Source of the DNA: an uncultured Balneola sp.
GTDB lineage: Bacteria; Bacteroidota; Rhodothermia; Balneolales; Balneolaceae
DNA: 64,000 nt
Assembly (NCBI GenBank): GCA_902529365.1
Contig: CABZWK010000004.1
Span: 98,642-162,641, forward strand
Reading direction: 5' to 3'
A model generated the notes under the pieces. It did not search any database. It saw only the letters and a program-made list of their open reading frames with translations, and was not told the origin of the DNA. Made by a program: the position numbers and the translations under genes. Below, piece after piece: positions 1-9,769 of the stretch (the first letter of the stretch is position 1; each line of letters opens with the position of its first letter).

Positions 1-474
1 CACGTTAATCCTATGGGTACCTTTGTCATTGGCGGCCCACATGGAGACGCTGGTTTAACTGGGAGAAAAATTATCGTAGACACCTACGGTGGGTTTGGGG
101 CTCATGGTGGGGGTGCTTTTTCAGGAAAAGATCCTTCCAAAGTAGACCGAAGCGCTGCCTATGGTGCTCGACATATCGCAAAAAACCTAGTGGCTGCTGA
201 ACTAGCAGATGAGTGTTTGGTTCAATTGGCATACGCAATTGGCGTGGCGGAGCCCGTTTCAATTAATGTTAATACCTATGGTACCGGCAAGAAAAGCGAC
301 CTTGAGTTAGCAAACCTTGTCTCCAACACCTTTGATTGCACCCCGAAGGGCATTATTTCACGTTTTTCGTTACGAAAACCTATATATCTTCCAACCGCCG
401 CTTACGGTCACTTTGGCAGCGATGAGTTTCCTTGGGAAGCCTTGGATTACGTCGACAAGCTCCACGGCGCATAA
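1..474 (+). CDS. metK: S-adenosylmethionine synthase, C-terminal part (5' end outside window)
   Basis: Translation contains [26 protein letters not shown] and [19 protein letters not shown], hallmark MetK motifs; reading frame open to window start. Confidence 0.97.
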   Translation, partial: HVNPMGTFVIGGPHGDAGLTGRKIIVDTYGGFGAHGGGAFSGKDPSKVDRSAAYGARHIAKNLVAAELADECLVQLAYAIGVAEPVSINVNTYGTGKKSDLELANLVSNTFDCTPKGIISRFSLRKPIYLPTAAYGHFGSDEFPWEALDYVDKLHGA

Positions 475-826
475 TAATTGCTTTTTAAACCGCTAATTAG
501 CGCGCGCTATTGTCACTAGTGACAGCGTATGGTCCATCGTTTTCGTTCAGTATAACTCTACTTAGGTCAGTGCCCTTATTTATATAAGTCAAGAGCTTTG
601 GCTCCCGATCCGTTTATACTTTATTCCCTCTGTCTAAATCCCGCCATACTTCAATGAGGCTTGCCTGTTGTAAGAGCTTAGCTCAAAATTGCCATATTTT
701 TTCTATAGAAAGATTTTTTTAGGCTAATAGCGGCTTACTTTTTTAACCAAACTAGTTACTTTTAAGTAGTTTCTTAAACACTTTAATTATACTTTACTTA
801 TTATTACTAATACAATTGTACATAGA

Positions 827-859
827 TTTGGTAAACGCACAATCCTTGCCGTATATTTG
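827..859 (+). promoter_or_regulatory. Bacteroidota-type promoter (TTTG-N21-TATATTTG)
   Basis: TTTG at 827-830 and TATATTTG at 852-859, upstream of the 969 ORF. Confidence 0.4.
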
Positions 860-968
860 TAGAAGTTAATTTAAAAAACGCACTGCTACATTCTACTCGC
901 GTTTATAGTTCATCCACTGAACATTCTTTTCTATTCATATTTCGGTTAAGACAATTTCACTTCTACAT

Positions 969-1718
969 ATGAGTGATTTTCTTTCTCCAACAGGTCAACC
1001 TACTATAGAATTATTTGGTCTATCCATCATGGAACCAATGGTTACGTTTACAGACCTTTGGATAACCATTGTGTGTTTGTATGCTTTTTTCAGTCTCCGC
1101 AAAAAAGCCCTACCTGGTGTAATTCACCGATACATGCGGTATTATTTTTTAATAATGGCTTTGGCTACATTTTTAGGAGGGGTTTTGGGTCACGCTTTTC
1201 AATATGCCGTTGGAATAGAATGGAAATTACCAGGATGGTTAATAAGCATGATTGCCGTAATGGCTATTGAGCGTGCAAGCATTTTTCAAGCACAACCCTT
1301 TTTTTCAACCCGTTTTGGCCGTGTTTTGGAATGGTTCAATGTTGTTGAATTAATCACATTTGCCGTTATTACCTTCACCTCCTTGAACTTTTTCTTTATC
1401 AAAGTTCATTCGGCTTACGGCTTAGGCCTTATCGTGCTTCCTTTGCATGTCATAATGTTTAGAAAAACTGGTCACCCTATGCATTTAGTTTTTGTTAGAA
1501 CGGTGTTATTTGCTGGATTGTCAGCCGTTTTTTACACTCTTGAAATAGGTGTACACGTATGGTTTAACCACCTTGATGTTGCCCACACCATCATGGCAAT
1601 TAGTATGTATTTTTTCTATCAAGGAACATTGTTGCTAGACCCCTCAGCGCCTATGAAATTACTCAAAAAGCCCCTTAGTTATTTAGAAACTGGCACTGCA
1701 ATATTAGGGCTTCGGTAG
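969..1718 (+). CDS. Polytopic membrane protein, about 7 TM, possibly DUF6962-like
   Basis: 249 aa ORF with repeated hydrophobic segments and several intramembrane His; family assignment tentative. Confidence 0.7.
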   Translation: MSDFLSPTGQPTIELFGLSIMEPMVTFTDLWITIVCLYAFFSLRKKALPGVIHRYMRYYFLIMALATFLGGVLGHAFQYAVGIEWKLPGWLISMIAVMAIERASIFQAQPFFSTRFGRVLEWFNVVELITFAVITFTSLNFFFIKVHSAYGLGLIVLPLHVIMFRKTGHPMHLVFVRTVLFAGLSAVFYTLEIGVHVWFNHLDVAHTIMAISMYFFYQGTLLLDPSAPMKLLKKPLSYLETGTAILGLR

Positions 1719-1786
1719 TTTTTTTATTTTTTACTTGGGTTAGCCGCTCGATTTTTTAACTTATTGAAAATCTTAATCTACCCATC

Positions 1787-3103
1787 ATGAAAAATCAAAT
1801 TTTTCTCATTTCACTATTTATTTTAACGCTTCTCACGTGGGCTATCCCCGGAAGCGCACAAGAACAGCCGATTGCTTTCACTGGTGCAACGATCTATCCT
1901 GTTGAGCAAGTACCTATTGAAAACGGAGTATTGCTGATTGAGGATGGGGTCATAACCGCTGTTGGTGACTCAAAAACTAATATTCCTAGAAACGCTCTTA
2001 TTATCGATGTTTCTGGAAAAGTAATCCTGCCTGGTCTGGTCGATACGCACTCTCATATCGGCGGGGGTGATGGTGGAGACCGATCATCTGCCATGCACCC
2101 AGATGTTCGTGTTATGGACTCTTTTAACCCTCTTTCCCCATCTATTAAAAAGGCCCTATCCGGCGGCATTACGGCGGCCAATGTTATGCCAGGGTCTGGA
2201 CTACTAATGAGCGGGCAAACTATTTATGTTAAATTACGTACGGCTACCGATGTTCAAGACATGTTGCTCTGTTCGGAAGTGTATCCAGAGGTATGTGGTG
2301 GCCTTAAAATGGCCAACGGAACTAACCCAATTGGAGGTAGCGGCTCCCCGGGAACCCGAGCAAAATCTGCCGCATTGGTTCGCGCCCTGTTTATAGAGGC
2401 CCAAGATTACCAGAAAAAAATAATCGCCGCACAAGCTGATGAAAGTAAAATACCAACCAGAAACCTTCGCTTAGAAACCTTAATTGAAGTACTAGAAGGT
2501 AAACGAACGGTACATCATCACACCCACCGTCACGATGATGTGCTCACGGCTATTCGACTGGCAGATGAATTTGGCTATGATATGGTTCTTCAGCACGTTT
2601 CTGAAGCCTACAAGGTTGCTGATGAAATTGCTGCTTCTGGCTATCCCTCATCTATCATAACCCTTGATTCCTTTGGGGGCAAAATGGAGGCGAAAGACTT
2701 TAGCAACGCAAACGGCGCTGCCTTAGAACAAGCTGGAGCTGAGGTTGGAATACATACGGACGATTATGTAACTGACTCTAGATTATTTCTTAGGTCTGCG
2801 GCCTTAGCTGTGCGTGAAGGCATGAGCCGAGACAAGGCGCTTGAAGCTCTCACTTTGGCCAATGCCAAAATGATGCGAATCGACAATCGTGTTGGTTCTT
2901 TTAAAAAAGGCAAAGATGCCGATTTAATTATTCTTGGTGGCGACCCTTTTAGTGTCTATACCCATGTAGAACAAACTTGGATTGAAGGACAAAAGATATG
3001 GGACAGATCCAATCCTGAAGATAAAAAAATAGCCACTGGTGGGTATGGGGTATTTCGACTCAACGCCCATACGCACACCCATGAGGGAGGGCAACAGCGA
3101 TGA
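1787..3103 (+). CDS. Amidohydrolase family protein, secreted (imidazolonepropionase-like)
   Basis: Signal peptide; ILPGLVDTHSHIGGG (HxH), LQHVSEAY, IHTDDYV, GSFKKGKDADLIILGGDPF. Confidence 0.9.
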   Translation: MKNQIFLISLFILTLLTWAIPGSAQEQPIAFTGATIYPVEQVPIENGVLLIEDGVITAVGDSKTNIPRNALIIDVSGKVILPGLVDTHSHIGGGDGGDRSSAMHPDVRVMDSFNPLSPSIKKALSGGITAANVMPGSGLLMSGQTIYVKLRTATDVQDMLLCSEVYPEVCGGLKMANGTNPIGGSGSPGTRAKSAALVRALFIEAQDYQKKIIAAQADESKIPTRNLRLETLIEVLEGKRTVHHHTHRHDDVLTAIRLADEFGYDMVLQHVSEAYKVADEIAASGYPSSIITLDSFGGKMEAKDFSNANGAALEQAGAEVGIHTDDYVTDSRLFLRSAALAVREGMSRDKALEALTLANAKMMRIDNRVGSFKKGKDADLIILGGDPFSVYTHVEQTWIEGQKIWDRSNPEDKKIATGGYGVFRLNAHTHTHEGGQQR

Positions 3104-4338
3104 CCTCATTACCTATATATTCACACACCATGACAAAAACCGCCCTATTCCGCTCTTTTTTACTCATCGCCCTTTTTAGCGCCACAACATGGGCCCAAAG
3201 CAGCGATAAACTCTACATCATCGACGCAGATTCTATACATATTGGAAACGGTGAGATTCTCTATAATGGCCGTGTTCTGGTCCGTAGTGGAATTATTCGA
3301 GCCGTAGGGGCACAATCTGAGATAGAAATACCCAGCGGTGCCACGCGTTTAGAAGCACAGGTAGTAACTCCTGGTTTCATTGATGCCCACACGGTGGTAG
3401 GGCTGGCTGGGTACTTAAATGATCCCGGTAGTGATCAAGACCAATTAGACCGCTCTAATGCTATTCAGCCCGAATTGCGAGCCCTTGATGCCTATAATCC
3501 TGCAGAACCCTTAGTCACCCACCTGCGTAACCACGGGGTTACTACTATTCAAACAGGGCACGCTCCTGGTGCGCTGATATCGGGTCAAAGTTTAATCATT
3601 AAAACAAATGCGCAGCAAGCTCAGCAAGCGTTAATAAGTCAATCAATGCTTACTTTTTCGTTGGGCGGCGCAATCAGCGGGGCGTTTTCAAAACCAGGTA
3701 CCCGAGCCAAATCCATGGCCATGATCCGGCAAGAGCTAATCAAGGCACAAGATTATGCTAAAAAACGATCCGCAGGAACCCTCTCATCCACCGATCTTGG
3801 GATGGAAGCATTAGCGGATTTACTAGACGGCCGCACTCAGGCCTTGGTGAGCGTCCACCGCGCGCAGGATATTTTGACCGCACTTAGGCTACAAAAAGAA
3901 TTTGGCTTTCAAATGGTTCTTGACGGGGTAGCAGAGGTCTATTTAGTGCTTGATAAGGTCAAAGAGAGTGGGGTACCGGTCATTCTACATCCAACTATGT
4001 TACGGGCTACTGGTGAGGCAGTTAATGTTTCCATGGAAACGGCAGCTTTATTGGCTGAAGAGGGAATTCCATTTGCCTTTCAAAGTGGGTATGAAAACTA
4101 TGTACCAAAGACCCGTGTAGTCCTTTTTGAAGCCGGAGTAGCTGTTAATAACGGGTTAAACTCACGCCTGGCCGTTCAGCACCTAAGTCTGTATGCCGCC
4201 CAGCTTCTTGGTATTAACCAGCGAGTAGGCAGCCTTGAAGTAGGAAAAGATGCCGATTTGGTCTTGTTCAATGGGGACCCTTTTGAGTATACTACTACCG
4301 TTGATCAGGTTATGATCGACGGCCAAATAATGAAATAA
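3100..4338 (+). CDS. Amidohydrolase-like protein, paralogue of preceding gene with degenerate active site
   Basis: Signal peptide; VGSLEVGKDADLVLFNGDPF; aligned ligand positions altered; start overlaps preceding stop. Confidence 0.85.
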   Translation: MTSLPIYSHTMTKTALFRSFLLIALFSATTWAQSSDKLYIIDADSIHIGNGEILYNGRVLVRSGIIRAVGAQSEIEIPSGATRLEAQVVTPGFIDAHTVVGLAGYLNDPGSDQDQLDRSNAIQPELRALDAYNPAEPLVTHLRNHGVTTIQTGHAPGALISGQSLIIKTNAQQAQQALISQSMLTFSLGGAISGAFSKPGTRAKSMAMIRQELIKAQDYAKKRSAGTLSSTDLGMEALADLLDGRTQALVSVHRAQDILTALRLQKEFGFQMVLDGVAEVYLVLDKVKESGVPVILHPTMLRATGEAVNVSMETAALLAEEGIPFAFQSGYENYVPKTRVVLFEAGVAVNNGLNSRLAVQHLSLYAAQLLGINQRVGSLEVGKDADLVLFNGDPFEYTTTVDQVMIDGQIMK

Positions 4339-4359
4339 CTGAGTTAAAAAGCACTATAT

Positions 4360-6078
4360 ATGTTTATACACACTAATCCTGTCACCTATGACACCGTAAT
4401 TGTGGGCTCTGGCGCCGGAGGGGGCATGGCCGCAAAAGTACTCTCTGAATCAGGGCTCAAAGTGGCGGTCGTAGAAGCCGGTCCTTTTTTCGACCCTGCC
4501 AATGATGCTCAGCGCACCCAATTACGCAATCCTTGGGACTCTCCCCGAAGAGGGGCTGGCTCCACCCGGGTTTTTGGGGATTATGATGCAGCATATGGTG
4601 GATGGGAAATAGACGGGGAACCTTATACGCGCAAAAATGGCTCCCGCTTCGAATGGTTTCGTTCTCGCATGCTCGGGGGCAGAACAAATCACTGGGGACG
4701 AATCTCTTTGCGTTTTGGACCCCTCGATTTTAAACGCAAAGATGTTGATGGGCTTGGAGATAACTGGCCAATAGGGTATGAAGATGTTCGTCCTTATTAC
4801 GATCGGGTCGATAAGTTATTAGGTGTTTTTGGAAGTAAAGAAGGTATTCATAATGAACCCGATGGATTTTTCTTACCACCTCCTAAGCCACGTCTACATG
4901 AATTATACTATATCAAAGGCGCGCGCAAAGCTGATATACCTGTTATCCCCTCCCGTTTATCCATTTTAACCAAGCGCATAAACAAAGATCGTGGGGTTTG
5001 TTTTTACTGTAGTCAGTGTAACCGATCTTGTTCTGTATACGCTGACTTTTCATCGGGAAGTTGCTTAATATTTCCTGCACAACGCTCTACTGGCCGGGTC
5101 GATTTATACACCGACGCCATGGTTCGTGAAGTCGTGACCAACGGGGCTGGCGAGGCGAAGGGCATTATTTACATTAATAAAGAAGATCGGCAAGAGTATC
5201 AGATCAACGCAAAGGTAGTTGTCTTAGCTGCTTCCGCTTGTAGTAGCGCTCGGATATTATTGAACTCAAAGAGTAGTGAACATCCGCAAGGCTTGGGTAA
5301 TAGCAGTGGCTTAATTGGGCGTTATTTACATGACTCCACCGGATCCTCTCGCGCCGCACTTGTTCCTGAATTACTTAACCGAAAAACCTACAACGAAGAT
5401 GGGGTGGGTGGGATGCACGTATATACCCCATGGTGGTTAAATGATGCTAAACTAGATTTCCCTAGAGGCTATCACCTTGAAATTTGGGGCGGGTTAGGAA
5501 CCCCCTCTTATGGCTTTGGTTTTAACCCAGACAGCCTAAATGAACATTTTGGGCTTGAAATAGGCGGATATGGGAACAAGCTTCGAGAAGATGTAAAGCG
5601 TTTTTACGGCGCTGTGATAGGGATTTCTGGTAGGGGTGAATCTGTACCCCAGCATGATAACTACTGTGAAATTGATCCTGATACTGTCGATGAATTTGGG
5701 ATACCTGTTCTTCGTTTCCATTACAACTGGACCGACTACGAACGAAACCAAGCCAAGCACATGCACAAAACCTTTGAGGAAATATTTGATGCTATGGGAG
5801 CTATAACTCTTGGGGACACCCCTACCGCTGAGTCCGAATATGGATTAGCCGCCCCCGGTCAGATCATTCACGAAGTAGGGACTACACGCATGGGCGACAA
5901 CCCAGCTACATCCGTTACCAATTCATATCAACAATTACATGATGCTAAAAACGTCTTTGTGGTAGACGCTGGGTCCTTTGTTTCACAGGCTGATAAAAAC
6001 CCCACATGGACCATTATGGCTCTCTCGTGGAGAACCTCTGATTTTATCGTTGAACAACTCAAAAAACAGAATCTATAA
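4360..6078 (+). CDS. GMC family oxidoreductase
   Basis: N-terminal FAD motif VIVGSGAGGGMAAKVLSESGLKVAVVEAG; C-terminal HEVGTTRMGDNPATSVTN...NPTWTIMALSWR. Confidence 0.92.
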   Translation: MFIHTNPVTYDTVIVGSGAGGGMAAKVLSESGLKVAVVEAGPFFDPANDAQRTQLRNPWDSPRRGAGSTRVFGDYDAAYGGWEIDGEPYTRKNGSRFEWFRSRMLGGRTNHWGRISLRFGPLDFKRKDVDGLGDNWPIGYEDVRPYYDRVDKLLGVFGSKEGIHNEPDGFFLPPPKPRLHELYYIKGARKADIPVIPSRLSILTKRINKDRGVCFYCSQCNRSCSVYADFSSGSCLIFPAQRSTGRVDLYTDAMVREVVTNGAGEAKGIIYINKEDRQEYQINAKVVVLAASACSSARILLNSKSSEHPQGLGNSSGLIGRYLHDSTGSSRAALVPELLNRKTYNEDGVGGMHVYTPWWLNDAKLDFPRGYHLEIWGGLGTPSYGFGFNPDSLNEHFGLEIGGYGNKLREDVKRFYGAVIGISGRGESVPQHDNYCEIDPDTVDEFGIPVLRFHYNWTDYERNQAKHMHKTFEEIFDAMGAITLGDTPTAESEYGLAAPGQIIHEVGTTRMGDNPATSVTNSYQQLHDAKNVFVVDAGSFVSQADKNPTWTIMALSWRTSDFIVEQLKKQNL

Positions 6079-6080
6079 CC

Positions 6081-6833
6081 ATGATGAATCGCAGACAATC
6101 AATCAAACGCCTTGTTTTAGGAACGCTTAGTGCCGGTTTGTTTTTTCCTAGTGCCACTGAGGCAAAAAAGCACCATGGCTATTCCATTAGTCCCGCCGAT
6201 TCCGGTCAAAATTTAGCCCGAACACCCTACGCCGAGCGTGATTGGGATTATGGGCGAACACCTGAAGAAAAAGAACGGGACGAGCGGCTTTTTAATCAGC
6301 GTTTTTTCGATGAGCATGAATTAAACACCATTGAAGTGTTATGTAACCATATACTTCCCGCAAGCAAGACCGCCGGCTCTGCAGTTGATGCCGGCGTACC
6401 TGATTTCATTGCGTTTATAGTGCTAGATATGCCGTATCTGCAAACTCGTTTACGCGGCGGAATCATGTGGTTGGATGGCTTCTCTAAGAAGGAACATGGC
6501 GATGTTTTTACGAGAATTAACAGCCCACAACAAGCCGGCGTTTTAGATCAACTCGCATATCCTGATCAAATAACCCCTTCGACAGAACAAGGAGGGAGAT
6601 TCTTTAGAGAAATTAGAAACCTTATTTTAATCGGTTATTACACCTCTGAGATAGGCGTCAAAGACCTCGGATTTCAGGGTAATACAGCCAACGTTTGGGA
6701 TGGGGTTCCTCCTGAGGTGTTAGCGGAGCACGAAGTTGACTATGAGCCGGAGTGGCTAGCCAAGTGTGTGAACCAGGACAAGCGTACTGAAATTGCCGAA
6801 TGGGATAGCGAGGGGAACCTGTTAAACAACTAA
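6081..6833 (+). CDS. Gluconate 2-dehydrogenase subunit 3 family protein, Tat-like signal
   Basis: MNRRQSIKRLVLGTLSAGLFF twin-Arg leader; FFDEHELNTIEVLCNHILP motif; directly follows GMC gene. Confidence 0.85.
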   Translation: MMNRRQSIKRLVLGTLSAGLFFPSATEAKKHHGYSISPADSGQNLARTPYAERDWDYGRTPEEKERDERLFNQRFFDEHELNTIEVLCNHILPASKTAGSAVDAGVPDFIAFIVLDMPYLQTRLRGGIMWLDGFSKKEHGDVFTRINSPQQAGVLDQLAYPDQITPSTEQGGRFFREIRNLILIGYYTSEIGVKDLGFQGNTANVWDGVPPEVLAEHEVDYEPEWLAKCVNQDKRTEIAEWDSEGNLLNN

Positions 6834-6945
6834 CCCTCTTTGTTGGTTTTTTTTCGTGGCCCGGACGCCTTTGGGGCTTTCAGATGACTACGGTTTGGGT
6901 GACCGCAGGATTGTTGTCACCCGTGCTTCGCTCAATGGATCTAGG

Positions 6946-9567
6946 TTAATTTCCGGTGCTACCGCTAATGGTTTGGCCAAAGAAAATTGCATTTGCGAAC
7001 AACTTGTTGGTCCCGTACCAAAACGCCCTGAAATTAGGATTATCCGTCATGGCAATTACCTTTCCGCTACCAACTCTACTTACCACTATGGCCGCGGTTC
7101 CTTTAATCGTTTCTTCGTTAGCCTTTGAAACATACCCGCTTGCCAAGGGATCTCTCGTGTAATAAAGAGGTGTGGAATATGGATTTTGCCCCTTTTTTAG
7201 AAACATAGTGGTGTTTCTAAAAACTCTAATCAACGACTGATTGTAGCCATATGCCAAAGGGTGTGTTAAATCTAATTGGGCATTAAAAATAGTGCCCCCA
7301 ATAACCTCCGCCCCATTATCCGCACCTTGTTTTACATACGGTCGCGTTTCAGGAGAATCGCCACGGTCGGGCCTGACATATTCTACGTTTGCTAAACCTT
7401 GCTGACTCGCCCATGATACTGCTTGTTTCATCGTAATTAGAGTCCCGCCTTCTCGCACCCATGATTTTACAGCCTCAACTGTTCCTGTTGATAGGTCCCC
7501 GTAGCTATACCCCGTCATAATTATCACGTTATACCTATCTAAATTAACGCGCCCAAGGTTAGCTTTGTCCAAAATAGTTAAGGGCATTTCATATCGCCGG
7601 TCTAAAAGGTGCCACATTTCACCTATTTCGTAGGAATTAGTTCCCTCGCCACCAATAACAGCAACCCTCGGCATCCCCAGTGATTCAAACTGGTTACTAC
7701 CAAGATCTACACCCGCTGTTGATAGGCCTGTTGCGATATTGTATACATTAATCCCATCGGTTGAAACCACCTCTTTTACTAAATCATGAACCCGCTGCTG
7801 ATCGTCCTGAACGCCAAGGGGAACCATAATAGTCCCATAATCAAACTCTTTCACTCCCTCATCGGTAATAGCCGAAAATGGTGCGCTCGCCACCTTTAAC
7901 TTTATTCCTGCTTCTAGTAATCTATATGCGGCGCGAGGTGTATAGTACTCATCCCACTCAAATGCATATGCGTACCCTGATTCACTGCCTACTAATTTAG
8001 CTGCCGGCTCCCATACCCCCGTAAAAGCGGCGCCTAACAAATTTGAGTTAAATTGCCGATCCCCTAATTCAGCAAACGGTAGGTTGAATGCATACGGCAT
8101 GGTCCACGCAGATACATCATAAAATAAGCTGTCTTGAAAACTTGTTCGTCGCTCAAATAAGGCTGTAATCAACTTATACTGTCGCTGGTTTGTGGGAACC
8201 ACATAGTTTTTACCCGCCTCAAACCGCTCGCCATTGACCTCAATACTTTTATCTAGTGTATAAACGTCTATTTCGTGGCGGTGTAACATTTCAGCTAAAT
8301 GAAACCCGCGCGCCTGATCGGCTTCTTCTCCAAAAACATAGGCCTTGATGGATGATCGGCTTGCAGCTTCCGCTGCGTCGCTATAAAATTGACGCATATG
8401 GCCTAATAACTCTTCTCTAAGCTCTACTGACGCTTTTAATGTGGAAAAGGAGGCGGTTACTTGGTTTCGAATCGTGAATGGAAAATGAAGAACGCCATGC
8501 ACACTTTCTTGAGCGTGCCCCCTTGAGCTAGCTTGTTCAAATAATATACCAATAGAACCTTGTACATCTGGATACGTAGAACCCTTTCCGTAATAGTAAT
8601 CGTCAAAACTTTCCTTACTATAATACAAAGACTGAATTTGGTCCAAAGCATCAGCGTGATACTCTGCAATGCTGCTGGTTAAATCTTGATTGCTCTGAGG
8701 AGTAAGTGGGTGGGTTCGACTGGGTATGCCAGGCTGAAAGAAAAAGGTGGAATTAGTGCCCATTTCATGATGATCAGTAAGAACATTTGGCTTCCATTCT
8801 TGATACCTAGCAATACGGCCCTGACTCTCTGGGTGCTGTACAAGCATCCAGTCTCTATTTAAATCAAACCAATAATGGTTTGTTCTGCCCCCTGGCCAGA
8901 CCTCATCAAATTCTCTGGATTGGGGGTCAGAAACAAGTTTTTTAGTGCTTTTGTGTATATTTGCCCAGTAAGCAAAACGATTCAGCCCATCAGGATTAAT
9001 GTTCGGGTCTACTAATATAATTGCGTTTGATAGCATATTCTCCATTTCCTCGCCCTGACCCGCAGCGAGGCGGTACACAACAGCTAAAGAGGCGTTGGCC
9101 CCACTAGGCTCATTCCCGTGCACGCTATAACTCATTTGAACAACTACCGGCATGTTGCTAAGGTCTAGCTCTCCCGACCTGGAGGCGCTACTTAGTTGCT
9201 GGTGAATTTTTTTTATTTCCTCAAGCTTAGTGTGGTTTTCTGGGTTGGTTATTATGAGAGATAATAATTTTCTATTCTCATAGGTCCTGGCATATTCTGA
9301 AATTGTTACTCGATTAGACGCCTCAGCTACTGCATACATGTACTCAACAAGCTGGTCGTGCCTAACATGCCACTCTCCTAATTCATACCCAAGCACTTCC
9401 TTTGGGGTGGGGATAGCGGGGTCGTAGTTAATGCTTTCGTCTAAAAAATAAGAGAGGTCCTCTTGTTGGGCATAGATAACGGGCTGAAGCCCCACTATTA
9501 CTACAAAAAGCGTGGTTAAAAAAACACTTATATTAATGAATCCTTTTGTAACTGTGCGATTATGCAT
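6946..9567 (-). CDS. M14 family zinc carboxypeptidase, secreted
   Basis: Signal peptide; HGNEPSGANASLAVVYRL (HxxE) and VDPNINPDGLNRF. Confidence 0.88.
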   Translation of the reverse strand: MHNRTVTKGFINISVFLTTLFVVIVGLQPVIYAQQEDLSYFLDESINYDPAIPTPKEVLGYELGEWHVRHDQLVEYMYAVAEASNRVTISEYARTYENRKLLSLIITNPENHTKLEEIKKIHQQLSSASRSGELDLSNMPVVVQMSYSVHGNEPSGANASLAVVYRLAAGQGEEMENMLSNAIILVDPNINPDGLNRFAYWANIHKSTKKLVSDPQSREFDEVWPGGRTNHYWFDLNRDWMLVQHPESQGRIARYQEWKPNVLTDHHEMGTNSTFFFQPGIPSRTHPLTPQSNQDLTSSIAEYHADALDQIQSLYYSKESFDDYYYGKGSTYPDVQGSIGILFEQASSRGHAQESVHGVLHFPFTIRNQVTASFSTLKASVELREELLGHMRQFYSDAAEAASRSSIKAYVFGEEADQARGFHLAEMLHRHEIDVYTLDKSIEVNGERFEAGKNYVVPTNQRQYKLITALFERRTSFQDSLFYDVSAWTMPYAFNLPFAELGDRQFNSNLLGAAFTGVWEPAAKLVGSESGYAYAFEWDEYYTPRAAYRLLEAGIKLKVASAPFSAITDEGVKEFDYGTIMVPLGVQDDQQRVHDLVKEVVSTDGINVYNIATGLSTAGVDLGSNQFESLGMPRVAVIGGEGTNSYEIGEMWHLLDRRYEMPLTILDKANLGRVNLDRYNVIIMTGYSYGDLSTGTVEAVKSWVREGGTLITMKQAVSWASQQGLANVEYVRPDRGDSPETRPYVKQGADNGAEVIGGTIFNAQLDLTHPLAYGYNQSLIRVFRNTTMFLKKGQNPYSTPLYYTRDPLASGYVSKANEETIKGTAAIVVSRVGSGKVIAMTDNPNFRAFWYGTNKLFANAIFFGQTISGSTGN

Positions 9568-9769
9568 ACTATATTTTTTTAAGGCTGAAATGATGGTATT
9601 CTAAGCATTAATGCCCTACTGGGATTAAAGCCGTAAATAGATTGATTGAAATATACTACAATAGATTTATGAAAAAAGGGGTAAATGTATAGTCATAATG
9701 TGCTTTTATTGGATGTGTTTTTTTACTACTCTGATTTAAATATTACAGGTATAATCTTAGTAAAGAGGT

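Noticed and set aside
6856-7128. 90-aa plus-strand ORF
   Set aside because: Overlaps the 3' end of the M14 peptidase on the other strand and has no recognisable domain.
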